Positions 63,990 to 64,000 of a DNA stretch of 64,000 bases are shown in pieces (positions within the stretch are counted from its first letter, which is position 1; every line of letters begins with the position of its first letter). The notes beneath the pieces were generated by a model that saw only the letters and a list, made by a program, of their open reading frames with translations, did no database searches and was not told the DNA's origin. The DNA comes from Niebla homalea (lineage: Eukaryota; Ascomycota; Lecanoromycetes; Lecanorales; Ramalinaceae). The translations under genes and the position numbers were made by a program. The stretch lies in the NCBI GenBank assembly GCA_019925105.1, contig JAHGAU010000033.1, positions 372,001 through 436,000 on the forward strand. The letters run 5' to 3'.

Positions 63990-64000
63990 AGAAAAGATGG
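63990..64000 (-). repeat. Start of a third Gypsy LTR (copy C), cut by window end
   Basis: The last eleven bases, AGAAAAGATGG, equal the left edge of Gypsy copy B (32330-32340) and directly follow LINE sequence that in other copies continues differently (TATTTAATAG or similar). The same edge in the same orientation suggests another minus-strand insertion. Eleven bases are few, so this is a probable call only. Confidence 0.55.

Overview
The window looks like a piece of a repeat-induced point mutation (RIP) damaged, AT-rich heterochromatic block from a filamentous ascomycete (Pezizomycotina). This is inferred from three things. A/T dominates almost everywhere. The dinucleotides CA and TG are nearly absent while CG, CC and TA persist, as expected when CpA is converted to TpA on both strands. 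Every coding block that can be recognised is a fungal-type retroelement full of TAA/TAG stops. I see no host gene, tRNA, rRNA, CRISPR array or bacterial feature. No species is proposed.

The window is a set of transposons nested inside each other. One non-LTR retrotransposon (LINE) family dominates. Its intact length is about 5.8 kb; ORF1 begins MATNKGTPE, ORF2 has endonuclease and reverse transcriptase domains, and the 3' end is a short ATCA/TCAA tail. Five copies have both ends and a visible target-site duplication: 7030-12862 (+), 24891-30628 (+), 38687-44021 (+), 44335-50042 (-) and 51979-57798 (-). Four others are interrupted or partial, all on the minus strand: 6136-7029 plus 12870-13310; 18250 to about 19860; about 19862-22541; and 30758-32329 plus 62648-63989.

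Layout. (1) 1-6135 is the 5' part of a minus-strand Ty3/Gypsy element (copy A) inserted in a LINE. (2) 6136-13310 is that LINE, split again by a plus-strand LINE. (3) 13311-18249 is the 3' part of a second Gypsy family on the plus strand. It keeps RT-connection, RNase H and integrase traces, a readable AT-hook C-terminus and a 3' LTR, and it lies inside a LINE that resumes at 18250. (4) 18250-22541 holds two LINE pieces carrying an unmutated solo LTR and a hAT-type MITE. (5) 22542-24890 continues after 30641. It is an unidentified unit that starts with a hAT-like terminal repeat and is split by a LINE that itself carries two MITEs. (6) 30758-63989 is one LINE opened at a TAATC target by Gypsy copy B (32330-62647). 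Copy B is in turn interrupted by three LINEs. Without them it is about 13.4 kb, with LTRs of only about 250 bp. (7) A third Gypsy copy starts at 63990.

Nothing here appears able to make a functional protein. The most informative parts are those that escaped or postdate RIP (165-bp solo LTR, 214-bp TA-flanked MITE, foldback hAT MITE, 3' end of the second Gypsy element, a 51-bp tandem duplication), the very long Gypsy element, and the unidentified unit at 22.5-24.9 kb. Domain calls rest on my own translation through RIP stops. Boundaries are exact where target duplications are cited and approximate elsewhere.
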